Assembly (NCBI GenBank): GCA_964462035.1 | Contig: CAYXAP010000050.1 | Coordinates: 4,804-68,803, forward strand | Reading direction: 5' to 3' | Length of the DNA stretch: 64,000 nucleotides | DNA from: UBA1660 sp964462035 | GTDB taxonomy: Bacteria > Myxococcota_A > Polyangia > Polyangiales > Houyiibacteriaceae | In this document: piece by piece, positions 28,114 through 37,587 of the stretch | Layout of the letters: each line of letters opens with the position of its first letter | Numbering within the stretch: the stretch's first letter is position 1 | Made by a program: the position numbers and the translations under genes | Notes under the pieces: model-generated | Databases searched by the model: none | The model's input: the letters and a program-made list of their open reading frames with translations, nothing else | Told to the model about the DNA's origin: nothing

Positions 28114-28857
28114 GTGACCGAGTCGCCCCCAACCCCGTCCGACGACCCGGCGGGCGACGTGGTGCTCCGAGCCGACCAGGTCACCAAGGTCTACGCGATG
28201 GGCGAGGTCGAGGTGCACGCGCTCCGCGGCGTGAGCCTCGACCTCCACGCGAGCGAGCTGCTGGTGCTCCTCGGCGCGTCGGGCTCCGGCAAGTCGACGC
28301 TGCTCAACCTCATGGGCGGGCTCGATACGCCGACGGGCGGCCAGATCCACTACCGGGACCAGGAGCTCACCGCCGCGACCGACCGCGAGCTCACTCGCTA
28401 CCGCCGCGAGAACGTCGGCTTCATCTTCCAGTTCTACAACCTGATCCCCAGTCTCACGGCCCGGGAGAACGTCGCGCTCGTCACCGAGCTGGTCGACGAT
28501 CCGATGACGCCGGAAGAGGCGCTCGACCGGGTCGGCCTCGGCGACCGGATGGACCACTTCCCCTCGCAGCTCTCCGGCGGCGAACAGCAACGCGTCGCCA
28601 TCGCGCGCGCCGTCGCCAAGAAGCCCGCGGTGCTCCTCTGCGACGAACCCACCGGCGCCCTCGACTACAAGACCGGCGTGAAGGTGCTCGACGTGATCGC
28701 GCGCATCAACGCCGAGCTCGGCACCACCACCGCGATCATCACACACAACGTCCCCGTCGGCGCGATGGCCGAGCGCGTGGTCACGCTCTCCGATGGTCAG
28801 CTGGTCAGTGACGTCCGCAACGAGTCCCCGGTGCCGCCGACGGAGCTGCGCTGGTGA
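28114..28857 (+). CDS. ABC transporter ATPase (LolD/MacB type)
   Basis: A 247-aa nucleotide-binding protein. Walker A GASGSGKSTLLN, Q-loop FQFYNLIPSLTARENV, signature LSGGEQQRVAIARA, Walker B AVLLCDEPTGALD and switch His (IITHN) are all present. The ENVGFIFQFYNL and TGALD wording places it in the LolD/MacB/FtsE-like exporter clade. It overlaps the permease gene by 4 bases and is followed by an adaptor, so the three encode a MacAB-like export system. Confidence 0.94.
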   Translation: MTESPPTPSDDPAGDVVLRADQVTKVYAMGEVEVHALRGVSLDLHASELLVLLGASGSGKSTLLNLMGGLDTPTGGQIHYRDQELTAATDRELTRYRRENVGFIFQFYNLIPSLTARENVALVTELVDDPMTPEEALDRVGLGDRMDHFPSQLSGGEQQRVAIARAVAKKPAVLLCDEPTGALDYKTGVKVLDVIARINAELGTTTAIITHNVPVGAMAERVVTLSDGQLVSDVRNESPVPPTELRW

Positions 28858-31214
28858 TCGTCTCGCCGCTGCAGCGCAAGCTCCTGCGCGACCTCGGCGG
28901 CATGCGCGGTCAGCTCATCACCATTGCGCTCGTGGTCGCCAGCGGCGTCGCTGCTTTCATCACCACCCGGAGCGCGCTGGCGGCGCTGCAGGACGCCCGC
29001 GCGAGCTTCTACACCGAGAGCCACTTCGCGGACGTCTTCGCGACGCTCCGGCGAGCGCCGAACGCGGTCGCGGACCAGATCGAGTCTCTCGAAGGCGTCG
29101 CTCGGGTCGACCCACGGATCGTCGCCCAGGGGAGCATGCCGCTCGAGACGATGAGCGAGCCGGCGGTCGCCACCGTCGTGTCGCTCCCCCTCGCCCTCAA
29201 CCGCGTGCATCTCCTCGAAGGCCGTTTCCCGAGCGCGGGCCACGACGACGAGGTGGTCCTCAGCGACGCATTCGCGAAGGCACACGGGTTCGAGCTCGGC
29301 GAGCGGCTGCCGCTGGTGCTCCGCGGCGTCCGCCGCGACGTGCGCGTGGTCGGCATCGGGCTCTCCCCCGAGTACGTGGTGGTGCTCACTCCCTCCGACA
29401 TGGCCATGGACGCCCGCCGCAAGGGCATCCTCTTCATGAATCGGGAGGCGCTCGCCGCGGCCAACGATCTCGACGGCGCGTTCAACGACGTCGCCGTCAC
29501 CCTGATCCCGGGTGCCAACGTCGAGGCGGTGAAGGACGCCATCGACGACGTCCTCGAACCCTACGGTGGCTTCGGCGCCGTCGCTCGAGACCGCCAACTC
29601 AGCCATTACATGCTGGACCAGGAGCTCGCGCAGCTCGGGATGATGTCCACACAGGTGCCGCCGCTCTTCCTGCTGGTCGCGGCCTTCCTCCTGCACGTCG
29701 TGCTCACGCGCATGGTGCAGCTCCAGCGCTCGCAGATCGCCACGCTCAAGGCGCTCGGCTACACGAACCGACAGATCCTCGCCCACTACCTCCAGCTCGC
29801 CGGGCTGATCGTCTTCGTCGGAGCGGCGCTCGGCGTGCTGCTCGGCGCCGTGCTCACCCGCGGCATGGTCGGCCTCTACGAGGAGTACTTCCGCTTCCCC
29901 ACGCTCGCCGCTCGAGTCGACCCACGAACGGCCGCCCTCGCCCTCGTGGTGAGCTCGCTCGCCGGCGTGGTGGGCACCGTCACCAGCGTGCGCTCCGTCC
30001 TGAAGCTCTCGCCGGCCGAAGCGATGGCACCGCCGGCCCCCGCTCGCTATCGCCGCGGCCTGCTCGACCTGGCGGCCATCCGTCGCCTGCTCGGCACGTC
30101 CGCGCGAATGGTGCTCCGCGAGGTTCGCCGTCGGCCCACGCGTACGATCCTCAGCGCCGCGGGCATCGCCATCGCGGTCGCCATCCTCGTCCTCGCTCGG
30201 TTCTTCTCCGACGCCATCGACCACCTGGCGAACGTGCAGCTGCACGAGAGCCAACGCTGGAGCACCCAAGTGGTCTTCGCGGAGCCTCGACCCGCCAGCG
30301 ACCTCGGCGGGCTCCGGCACATCCCCGGCGTGCTCTACGTCGAACCGATGGACTCGGTGCCGGTGCGCGCGCACCACGGCCACCACAGCCGTGACGTGCC
30401 CTTCAACGGCTATCCGCGCGGCGGCCTCGGCCTACAGCGCATCCTCGCCGACGGCGAGCCTGTGCCATTGCCCGAGGACGGCGTGGTCATCACCGACATC
30501 CTCGCAGACGCGCTCGGGCTCTCGGTCGGCGACGAGCTCGAGCTCGAGGTCCTCGCCGACGACCGGCAGACCGTGCGCGTGGCCATCGCCGCCGTCGCCG
30601 CGGAGCCCTTCGGGATGGCGATCCACGGCCGGAACGAGCTGGTCGCTCGGACGCTCGGCCGGACGGAACGCGCCAGTCGCGCCTTGATGACCATCGACCC
30701 GGCGCAGGCCGCCTCCGTCGACCGCGAGCTCGCCGCCCTCCCCGACGTGCTCTCCGTGACCCACATGGACCGCGTCATGGAGACCTTCCGCGACCAGAGC
30801 GCCTCCAACATCTTCGTCTTCTCGCTGGTCCTGACCCTCTTCGCCGCGACCATCGCCGTCGGCGTCGTCTACAACAACGCCCGCGTCTCGCTCAGCACAC
30901 GCTCGCGGGACCTCGCCAGCCTGCGCGTGCTCGGCTTCACCCGCGCCGAGGTCGCCGCCATCCTCCTCGGCGAGCTCGGCCTACAAGTGGCGCTCGCGAT
31001 CCCCCTCGGCCTGGTCATGGGCCGCGGGATGGCCGTCGCCATGGCGACCGGCGCCGCCGATCCGGAGGCCTTTCGCCTGCCGGTGATCATCAGCTCACGC
31101 ACCTACGCTTTCGCGACGGTGCTCACCATCGCGGCCGCGCTCTTCAGCGCGTGGCTCGTGCGTCGCAAGATCGAACGCCTCGACCTGATCGGGGTACTGA
31201 AGACTCGGGAGTGA
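28854..31214 (+). CDS. FtsX/MacB-like ABC permease, eight or more TM
   Basis: A 786-aa permease with two FtsX halves. TM1 follows LRDLGGMRGQLITIALVVASGVAAFIT. A periplasmic core domain of ~230 residues is followed by three TM (MSTQVPPLFLLVAAFLLHVVL, LIVFVGAALGVLLG..., LALVVSSLAGVVGTV). A second set starts with RRRPTRTILSAAGIAIAVAILVLARF, has another periplasmic domain and ends with three TM. This doubled arrangement is that of larger exporters (YknZ/DevC-like) with no ATPase fused. It overlaps both neighbours. Confidence 0.92.
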   Translation: MIVSPLQRKLLRDLGGMRGQLITIALVVASGVAAFITTRSALAALQDARASFYTESHFADVFATLRRAPNAVADQIESLEGVARVDPRIVAQGSMPLETMSEPAVATVVSLPLALNRVHLLEGRFPSAGHDDEVVLSDAFAKAHGFELGERLPLVLRGVRRDVRVVGIGLSPEYVVVLTPSDMAMDARRKGILFMNREALAAANDLDGAFNDVAVTLIPGANVEAVKDAIDDVLEPYGGFGAVARDRQLSHYMLDQELAQLGMMSTQVPPLFLLVAAFLLHVVLTRMVQLQRSQIATLKALGYTNRQILAHYLQLAGLIVFVGAALGVLLGAVLTRGMVGLYEEYFRFPTLAARVDPRTAALALVVSSLAGVVGTVTSVRSVLKLSPAEAMAPPAPARYRRGLLDLAAIRRLLGTSARMVLREVRRRPTRTILSAAGIAIAVAILVLARFFSDAIDHLANVQLHESQRWSTQVVFAEPRPASDLGGLRHIPGVLYVEPMDSVPVRAHHGHHSRDVPFNGYPRGGLGLQRILADGEPVPLPEDGVVITDILADALGLSVGDELELEVLADDRQTVRVAIAAVAAEPFGMAIHGRNELVARTLGRTERASRALMTIDPAQAASVDRELAALPDVLSVTHMDRVMETFRDQSASNIFVFSLVLTLFAATIAVGVVYNNARVSLSTRSRDLASLRVLGFTRAEVAAILLGELGLQVALAIPLGLVMGRGMAVAMATGAADPEAFRLPVIISSRTYAFATVLTIAAALFSAWLVRRKIERLDLIGVLKTRE

Positions 31215-32419
31215 CCGTGGCCTCGAAGAACAAGACCAGCCGAATCATCCGCCGCGTGGTCGGGGGCCTCTTCGCCCTCGGCGTGGTCGCGCTGATCGTC
31301 CTCGCGTCGTTGCCCAAGCCGGTGCCGGTCGACACGGCCGAGGTCGCGCGCGGACCACTCGAGGTCACCGTCGACGAAGACGGGCACACCCGGGTCCAGG
31401 ACCGCTTCCTGGTGGACGCGCCCATCGGTGGACGAGTCGGCCGCCCCGAGCTCCGGGCCGGCGACCCCATCACGGAAGGGCAGGTGCTGGTTCGCATCGC
31501 GCCGCTGCCGCCGCAGCTGATGGACCAGCGCTCGCGGGCCCAAGCCGAAGCTCGAGTCGCCAGCGCCCGCGCCGCTCAGCGCCAGGCCCGCGCGTCCGTC
31601 GCCCGCGCCCAGGCCGCCGCCGAGCAGGCGGAGCGCGACCAGCAGCGGCAGTCCCGCCTCTCGAAGAGCGGCGGCGTCGCGGCCGCGGCCGCCGAGCGCG
31701 CGACCTTCGAGGCCCGCGCCCGCACGGAGGAGCTCACGAGCGCCCGCTTCGGCGTTCGGGTCGCCGACTACGAGGTCCGCATGGCGCAGGCCGCGCTCGG
31801 TCGCCACGGCGAGTCCGGCGACGAGCAGATGGAGGTCCCCGCGCCGATCGACGGCCGCGTGCTCCGTGTGCTGCAGGAGAGCGAAGGCGTGGTCCAGGCG
31901 GGCACGCCGCTCGTCGAGGTCGGAGACCCGGCCGCGCTCGAGATCGTGGTCGACGTGCTGACCGCCGACGCCGTCCGCATCGAGACCGGCGCGCCGGTCC
32001 GCATCGAGCGCTGGGGCGGCGAGGCGACCCTCGAGGGCCGCGTCCGCCGCGTCGAGCCCTCGGCCTTCACCAAGACCTCCGCCCTCGGAGTGGAGGAGCA
32101 GCGAGTGAACGTCGTCATCGCCATCGAGTCCCCCCGAGAGCAATGGGAGGCGCTCGGCGACGGCTACCGCGTCGAAGCCCGCATCCGAGTGTGGCGCGAC
32201 GAGGACGTACTCCAGGTGCCCACCAGCGCCCTCTTCCGCACCGACGAAGGCTGGGCGGTCTTCGTCGTCGAGGGCGGCGTCGCCAAGCGCCGCTCGGTAG
32301 AGCTCGGCCGGCAGACCGGCGTCGACGCGGCGATCGAATCGGGCCTGGAGGCGGGTGACCAGGTGATCGTCCACCCGAGCGACCAGGTGGTCGACGGCAT
32401 CGGCGTGGAGGCGCGCTGA
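31211..32419 (+). CDS. Membrane fusion adaptor (HlyD/MacA-like)
   Basis: A 402-aa adaptor starting at GTG 31211, which overlaps the permease stop. TM at ~13-37. Then MFP signature (VEVDTAEVARGPLEVTVDEDGHTRVQDRFLVDAPIGGRV), a coiled-coil hairpin of ~120 residues extremely rich in Ala, Arg and Gln, the second lipoyl half (MEVPAPIDGRVLRVLQESEGVVQAGTPLVEVG) and beta-barrel (RVRRVEPSAFTKTSALGVEEQRVNVVI). It is the periplasmic partner of the two ABC genes. No outer-membrane channel gene lies next to it. Confidence 0.9.
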   Translation: MTVASKNKTSRIIRRVVGGLFALGVVALIVLASLPKPVPVDTAEVARGPLEVTVDEDGHTRVQDRFLVDAPIGGRVGRPELRAGDPITEGQVLVRIAPLPPQLMDQRSRAQAEARVASARAAQRQARASVARAQAAAEQAERDQQRQSRLSKSGGVAAAAAERATFEARARTEELTSARFGVRVADYEVRMAQAALGRHGESGDEQMEVPAPIDGRVLRVLQESEGVVQAGTPLVEVGDPAALEIVVDVLTADAVRIETGAPVRIERWGGEATLEGRVRRVEPSAFTKTSALGVEEQRVNVVIAIESPREQWEALGDGYRVEARIRVWRDEDVLQVPTSALFRTDEGWAVFVVEGGVAKRRSVELGRQTGVDAAIESGLEAGDQVIVHPSDQVVDGIGVEAR

Positions 32420-32422
32420 CGG

Positions 32423-33097
32423 TCAGAGCGCGCGAGCCGCCGGCGGGAGCGTCGCCCCCACCGCGATCAGCGCAGCCCGCATCCGGCGTGCGTGGCGAAA
32501 CCGCCGCTCCGGGTCGGCCAGCATCGCGAGCCAATCGTCGAACGCCCGCCCGAGCTCGGGTCGGAAGTACGACACCTTGGGCGCCCATGCATTCCACTCC
32601 TCGCCGGTGATGCACTCGTAGAGGATCGCCGCGAGGGCGCGCAGATCGTCGGCCGCGGTCGCGCCAGGCGGAGTCTGACCGAAGCCGACCAGCCCCACCG
32701 ACTCACCCACGATCACGTGGCGCTTGGCCAGCCGCCCATGGACCACTCCGCGACCGTGCGCATGCGAGAGCAGGTCGAGCACCTCGGCGCCGATCCGAAC
32801 GGCTTCACGGGGGCAGCCGGGACCCTCGGTGGTCACCCGCGAGAGCGGTACCCCAGGCAGATAGGTCGTCACGAGTCCGGGGCCGTGGCTCGGCACCGCG
32901 ACGATGCCGATCTCCCGGCGGATCCGAGGGTGACTCATCTTTCGCAGTGACCGACGGCGGCGAACCAGCTCGTTCGGTTCGACGAGCGTCAGCACGCATG
33001 CACCCGCGTTCGGATCCACGGCGCGCCAAGCGTCCTCGGCGAGGGCAGCCACCGTGGTGAGCTTGGAGATGCGGGGCGTGGCCGGTGCGTCGAACAT
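32423..33097 (-). CDS. Pseudokinase (kinase fold without catalytic residues)
   Basis: A 224-aa protein that aligns in outline with the N- and C-lobes of a Hanks kinase but has lost its chemistry. There is no glycine loop. The VAIK lysine region reads CVLTLVE with no Lys. The HRD motif is replaced by HGR at 120-122 (SHAHGRGVVHGRLAKRHVIV), its Asp absent, and DFG is GFG at 138-140. The C-lobe wording is kept (DDLRALAAILYECITGEEWNAW, the WECL-type helix, ending MRAALIAVGAT). So phosphotransfer is not expected and a scaffold or regulatory role is more likely. The ATG at 33097 begins just before the fold. Confidence 0.75.
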   Translation of the reverse strand: MFDAPATPRISKLTTVAALAEDAWRAVDPNAGACVLTLVEPNELVRRRRSLRKMSHPRIRREIGIVAVPSHGPGLVTTYLPGVPLSRVTTEGPGCPREAVRIGAEVLDLLSHAHGRGVVHGRLAKRHVIVGESVGLVGFGQTPPGATAADDLRALAAILYECITGEEWNAWAPKVSYFRPELGRAFDDWLAMLADPERRFRHARRMRAALIAVGATLPPAARAL

Positions 33098-33268
33098 GCT
33101 CGAAGCTGCTTCATGTCGCGTGCCAGCCGCAGATGGGGGAAGGAGGCGTGCGAGCGTGGGGACCTGGCACACCCCAGTGGCGATTCGCCTCGATCGGCGT
33201 AGCCGCCTTCGACTGCGACGAACGGACCGCGTTGCGATGGGTCTCACGGCACAGCACACTGGCCGCCG

Positions 33269-34792
33269 ATGGGGAGCGGTTCTCGACTCTGGGTCCTGGT
33301 GGCATGCGTCGCCGCTCACGGATGCCTGCCCGACACCAGCGACTTCACCGTCGCCGACCTCGGTCACGACCGGGACGGCGCCGTCGGTGACGGCAGCACC
33401 GACGCGGCCGTCGACGGCGGCCAGGACATGTTCGTGCCCCAGAGCTGCATGGCCGACGGCGACTGCACCTCCCCGCGGAACGAGTGCCAGAACAGCCCGG
33501 GCCGCTGCGAGAGCGGCGAGTGTGTCTACGACACACGCATCGGCGAGGGCTGCGACGACCTCGACCCGTGCACCACCGGTGACATCTGCCAAGCGACCGG
33601 CTGCCTCGGCGAGACCGTGACCTGCACCCCTCCCGGCCCCCGCTGTGACGGGAGCGAGCTGGTCACCAGCAGCGGTGGTCGTTGCGAAGGCGGCGGCTGC
33701 GTCTATGACGAGAGCCGCGAGACCTGCGACATGGGCTGCTCGGCCGGTGCCTGCGAGGTCGACGTCTGCGTGCCCGCGCCTTGGTCACTGACCGACATCA
33801 CCGCCGCGGCGCCGCTCGACTTCGCGTCCGACGCCGACCACCGGGTGGACGCCGCCGGCAACGACCACGTCGCGTACGTCTCGAACGACGGGCTCCACTA
33901 CCTCTACCGCCCGCGGGGCGGCAGCTGGATCGACCAGGCCGTCGAAGCGGCCGGTCCCGGAACGCTGCCCTCCGACCCACAGATCGGCTTCGACGCCAGC
34001 GGCGCGCCACACATCGTCTTCGAACGATGGAACGACGAGGTGGCGCACGCCGTCCGCCCCGCGACCGACTGGGTCGCCGACCGCGTCGACGACGGCAGCG
34101 TGCCGGCCATCGCCGGAACGCCGGACGGCGCCATCCACATCGTCTACGACGACAACGGTCTCCAACACGCCGTGCTCGCGTCGGGCGCAGCCGATTGGGT
34201 GATCACGCCGATTCGCCGTACGGACGGTGGCTTCACCCGCGCCGCTCGCGGCGACGGCATCCGGCTCCTCGCGGACGACATGGGACGGCTACATCTGGTC
34301 TTCACCGACTTCGCCGAGGACGACTTGAGCTATGGGCGCTTCACCACCGAGTGGACCCTCGAGACCGTCCACGGCGCGCTCGTCCTCCCCGCGGCGTTCG
34401 ACGCGACCGTCGACGTGAACGGAGGCGTCCACGTCTCCTTCTCGAACGACGCGGGCGCGGACCTCTACTATTCCTATCGGCCGCCGGGGGCCGGCGGCTG
34501 GACGCCCACGCCCATTCACACCGGTCTCGGCCGCAACGGGGACCCGAACGCCATCGCCGTCACCCCGAACGGCGCCATCCACATCGTCTACCGCGACGAG
34601 GACAACCGCGACGTCCGATACGCGTCCCGCCCGGTCGGCGGCAGCTTCAGCCACGACGCGCTGGAGCCGGACAACGGTTTCGCCGCTGGCGCGTTCGCGG
34701 ACGACGCGGGCCGGGTCCGGCTGGTCTACCGCGCGGTCCCCCCCGTCGGCTCGGACGTCCTACGGGTCGCCGAAGTCCGCACCTGCCCCTGA
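33269..34792 (+). CDS. Secreted lipoprotein with beta-propeller-like C-terminal half
   Basis: A 507-aa lipoprotein: MGSGSRLWVLVACVAAHGC, Cys at 19, Asp-rich linker, then a ~130-residue Cys-rich part (MADGDCTSPRNECQNSPGRCESGECVYDTR), the spacing seen in myxobacterial adhesin-like lipoproteins. The last ~330 residues are built of repeats of ~45 residues (DPQIGFDASGAPHIVFERWNDEVAHAVR; GDGIRLLADDMGRLHLVFTDFAEDDLSYGRF; PNAIAVTPNGAIHIVYRDEDNRDVRYASRP), a propeller-like beta pattern. Ligand unknown. Confidence 0.72.
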   Translation: MGSGSRLWVLVACVAAHGCLPDTSDFTVADLGHDRDGAVGDGSTDAAVDGGQDMFVPQSCMADGDCTSPRNECQNSPGRCESGECVYDTRIGEGCDDLDPCTTGDICQATGCLGETVTCTPPGPRCDGSELVTSSGGRCEGGGCVYDESRETCDMGCSAGACEVDVCVPAPWSLTDITAAAPLDFASDADHRVDAAGNDHVAYVSNDGLHYLYRPRGGSWIDQAVEAAGPGTLPSDPQIGFDASGAPHIVFERWNDEVAHAVRPATDWVADRVDDGSVPAIAGTPDGAIHIVYDDNGLQHAVLASGAADWVITPIRRTDGGFTRAARGDGIRLLADDMGRLHLVFTDFAEDDLSYGRFTTEWTLETVHGALVLPAAFDATVDVNGGVHVSFSNDAGADLYYSYRPPGAGGWTPTPIHTGLGRNGDPNAIAVTPNGAIHIVYRDEDNRDVRYASRPVGGSFSHDALEPDNGFAAGAFADDAGRVRLVYRAVPPVGSDVLRVAEVRTCP

Positions 34793-34858
34793 GCCGGCCG
34801 CCGGTCGACTCGGGCCTGCCGCCTTGGAGCGACGCCCGGCGTGCTCTAGGCTGCCTCC

Positions 34859-35740
34859 ATGAGCAAACGAGTCGCGTTGATCACCGGAGGGGCGTCGGGC
34901 ATCGGTCGAGCGCTGGGCGAGCGGCTGGCGGAGCGCGGCGTGACCGTCGTGCTCGCCGACCGCCAGCTGGAGCTGGCCGAGGAGGTCGCGGCGGGCATCG
35001 GCGCGCGCGGTGGCGCCGCCTGGGCGGCGAGCCTGGACGTACGCGACGCGAGCTCCTTCCGTGAGCTGGCGGCCGAGGTGGCGCGACGGGAAGGCAGCAT
35101 CGACTACTTCTTCAACAACGCTGGCATCGCCGTCGCCGGAGAGATGGTCGACTACGACGACCGCGCCTGGGACGACGTCCTCGACGTGAACCTCCGCGGC
35201 GTCGGCTACGGCATCAACGCGGTCTACCCGATCATGGTCGCCCAACGCTCGGGCCACATCATCAACACCGCGAGCATGGCCGGCTGGCTCCCGATGCCGC
35301 GCGGCGCCAGCTACGCCGCGAGCAAGCACGCCGTCGTCGGCATCACCAAGTCCCTCCGCATCGAAGGCGCCGCCCACGGCGTCCGCGCGTCGGTCCTCTG
35401 CCCCGGCGCCATCCAGACGCCGATCCTGCTCGGCGGCACGTTCGGCGGCCACGTCGGTCGGCGAGTGCCGGACTCCGTCATGAAGAAGTTCTGGAAACGC
35501 GCCCGACCGATGGACGTGAACGCCTTCGCCGTGGAGGTGCTGAAGGACGTCGACGCCAACGAGCCCTACATCATCGTTCCGCGCTGGTGGAAGGCCATCT
35601 GGCTCTTCGAGCGGTTCGCTCCTCGCATGAGCTTGCGCCTCTGGAGCCGCGTCTACGCCAGGCAACGCGCCGAGCTCGAAGCGAGCGCCGCCGACCCGCA
35701 CCCAGCTCACACCACCGACGCGCCGGTTCACGCCGAGTAG
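34859..35740 (+). CDS. SDR-family NAD(P)-dependent oxidoreductase
   Basis: A 293-aa classical short-chain dehydrogenase. NAD(P)-binding TGGASGIG at ~9-16, NNAGIA at ~86-91, catalytic Ser139, Tyr152 and Lys156 in YAASKHAVVG, and PG near 180 (CPGAIQTPI). The C-terminal ~80 residues form a more basic extension (MKKFWKRARPMDVNAFAVEVLKDVDANEPYIIVPRWWKAIWLFERF). Substrate unknown. The gene stands alone in orientation with the next gene 37 bases downstream. Confidence 0.92.
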   Translation: MSKRVALITGGASGIGRALGERLAERGVTVVLADRQLELAEEVAAGIGARGGAAWAASLDVRDASSFRELAAEVARREGSIDYFFNNAGIAVAGEMVDYDDRAWDDVLDVNLRGVGYGINAVYPIMVAQRSGHIINTASMAGWLPMPRGASYAASKHAVVGITKSLRIEGAAHGVRASVLCPGAIQTPILLGGTFGGHVGRRVPDSVMKKFWKRARPMDVNAFAVEVLKDVDANEPYIIVPRWWKAIWLFERFAPRMSLRLWSRVYARQRAELEASAADPHPAHTTDAPVHAE

Positions 35741-35777
35741 GATTGCGCCCTCCCCCGCTCGTGGGCATACCGAGAGC

Positions 35778-36554
35778 GTGCTCCGCTGCCTCGTCCCGCC
35801 GTCGACCGGCACCCAGCGCGCCCGCGCTCGCGGAGAGATCCTCCAGCGTGCGCTGGAGCGAGCACTGCACGAGGAGGTCCGCGTCGAAGTCCCAGACACG
35901 TACCGCGAGCTCGAGGAGCGACTGAGCCGCGGTGAAGCCGAGCTCGCCTGGGCCCCGGCCGCGGTCCTGGCGAAGATCGAAGCCCTCACGGTCAACCTCC
36001 GCAGCGCGTACAAGGTGCTCCGCGCCGGGCGCTCCAGCTACCGCTCGGCCATCGTCGTTCGGGAGGACTCGGACCGTCACGAGATCGCGGACCTGCGCGG
36101 CGCCCGCGCCGGGTGGGTGGACCCCCTCTCCCTCGGCGGCTGCCTGCTCGCCCTCGACCACCTCCGCAAGAACGGCCTCCCTCCCTCCGAGCTCGGGCCC
36201 ACCCACTACCTCGGCACGCACCCGGCTGCGCTCTCAGCCGTGGTGGAGGGCCAGACCGACGTGAGCGCCGTCAGCGTCGCCGGACCATGGAACGAGGACA
36301 TCGCAAACGCCCTGCGCCTACACGCCGGCATCGGCGCACGCGCGCTGCGAGCGTTGGCGGTCACCGACGCCGCGCCGACCGACGCCTTCGTCCTCACCGA
36401 CGTGCTCCCACTGGAGCGAGCCACCGCCATCGAGAAGCGGCTCTTCGGAGAGCGGAAGGGCTCGGCTCTCTGCCTGGCCATGGAAGTCGAAGGGTTCGAG
36501 CGCGCCGAGCCCGGCGAGTACGCGCGGCTGCAGCGTCTCCTGCCGCAGCGCTGA
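35778..36554 (+). CDS. PhnD-like substrate-binding protein without a signal peptide
   Basis: A 258-aa protein of the phosphate/phosphite/phosphonate-type periplasmic binding protein fold (PhnD/SsuA/transferrin superfamily): RGEAELAWAPAAVLAKIEAL, YRSAIVVREDSDRHEIADLRGARAGWVDPLSLGGCLLALDHLRKNG, TDVSAVSVAGPWNEDIA. The family normally has a signal peptide; this one starts directly at the fold and no longer N-terminus is available because an in-frame stop lies just upstream, so it is probably cytoplasmic. No ABC genes are adjacent. A solute-sensing or enzymatic role is possible. GTG start is inferred. Confidence 0.7.
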   Translation: MLRCLVPPSTGTQRARARGEILQRALERALHEEVRVEVPDTYRELEERLSRGEAELAWAPAAVLAKIEALTVNLRSAYKVLRAGRSSYRSAIVVREDSDRHEIADLRGARAGWVDPLSLGGCLLALDHLRKNGLPPSELGPTHYLGTHPAALSAVVEGQTDVSAVSVAGPWNEDIANALRLHAGIGARALRALAVTDAAPTDAFVLTDVLPLERATAIEKRLFGERKGSALCLAMEVEGFERAEPGEYARLQRLLPQR

Positions 36555-36597
36555 GCGATTGGTGCCGGAGGGCTCGCTGGCGCAGACTCTGTCCACG

Positions 36598-37587
36598 ATG
36601 CCCCGCCCCTTCTTCGTCGTCGGCGCTCCCCGCACGGGGACGACCTTGCTTCGGCGCGTGCTCGTCGCGCATCCGGCGGTGGCCATCCCTCCCGAGTCGT
36701 TCTTCATCGCGGAGTACCTTCAGGCCGAGCACGTCCCCCTCGACCGGCGGCTCGAGCTCTGGATCCGCGACCCTGAGCTCCTCGAGTGGGGGGAGCGCTT
36801 CGTCGCATCCGACTTCGCGGACTGCCCCGACATGGCGGCCATCGTGCGACGGAGCCACACGCTCTTCGCCCGACGCCGCGGCGCGACCGTGTGGGGCCAG
36901 AAGACGCCGCGCCTCGTGCGCCATTGGGCCCGCCTCGCCGAGCTCTTCCCGGACGCGGTCTTCATCCACCCCACGCGCGACCCGCGCGCCGTGGTCTCCT
37001 CGCTCGAGCGGTCCCCGGCGCACCTGCTGAACGCGTGGATGGGCGCCCGTCGCTGGCGAGACGACACCGCCACCGGGTTGGCGATGGAAGAGGCGCTCGG
37101 CTCCCGGGTCCTCCGCTACGACTACGAAGCGCTCGCCCGCGACCCCGAAGGCACCGCTCGCCGAGTGTGCGCCCACCTCGACCTCCCCTTCGACCCCGCG
37201 ATGCTCGAGGCGCCCACGATCGCGCTCGAGCTCAAGGCCAGCGAGGAACGAGCGGGCCACCACACCGAGACCCGCCGGCCGATTCACGCCGAGAGCGTCG
37301 AGCGCTGGCGCGACGACCTGAGCGACGAAGAGCTCCGCGTCGTCGCGCACGTCACCCGCGAGGTCGCGCCGCGAGCTGATTACCCGCTCCCCGAGCTCCC
37401 GCCGCCGAGCGCGACCACGCGCGTGGCGATGTCGATCGATCACGGATGGACGTCAGTGCGCAAAGCACTTCGCGAGCTGCGGTCCAACCCCGTGATGATG
37501 GACCTCGTCCGTCGGCACGTCGCCCTCGGCACCCTCGGGCGGATGGTCGGGGAAGCCTTCGCGTCCGAACGCTCGCGGCGGCCCTAA
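36598..37587 (+). CDS. Sulfotransferase family protein
   Basis: A 329-aa protein starting at ATG 36598. The 5'-phosphosulfate-binding loop is VGAPRTGTTLLRRVL at ~8-22 and the 3'-phosphate region is FIHPTRDPRAVVSSLERSP (~122-140, with the Ser/Arg pair). PAPS-dependent sulfotransferases of bacteria have this length and order (WGQKTPRLVRHW between them). Acceptor unknown. It follows the PhnD-like gene by 43 bases and may be co-transcribed. Confidence 0.9.
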   Translation: MPRPFFVVGAPRTGTTLLRRVLVAHPAVAIPPESFFIAEYLQAEHVPLDRRLELWIRDPELLEWGERFVASDFADCPDMAAIVRRSHTLFARRRGATVWGQKTPRLVRHWARLAELFPDAVFIHPTRDPRAVVSSLERSPAHLLNAWMGARRWRDDTATGLAMEEALGSRVLRYDYEALARDPEGTARRVCAHLDLPFDPAMLEAPTIALELKASEERAGHHTETRRPIHAESVERWRDDLSDEELRVVAHVTREVAPRADYPLPELPPPSATTRVAMSIDHGWTSVRKALRELRSNPVMMDLVRRHVALGTLGRMVGEAFASERSRRP

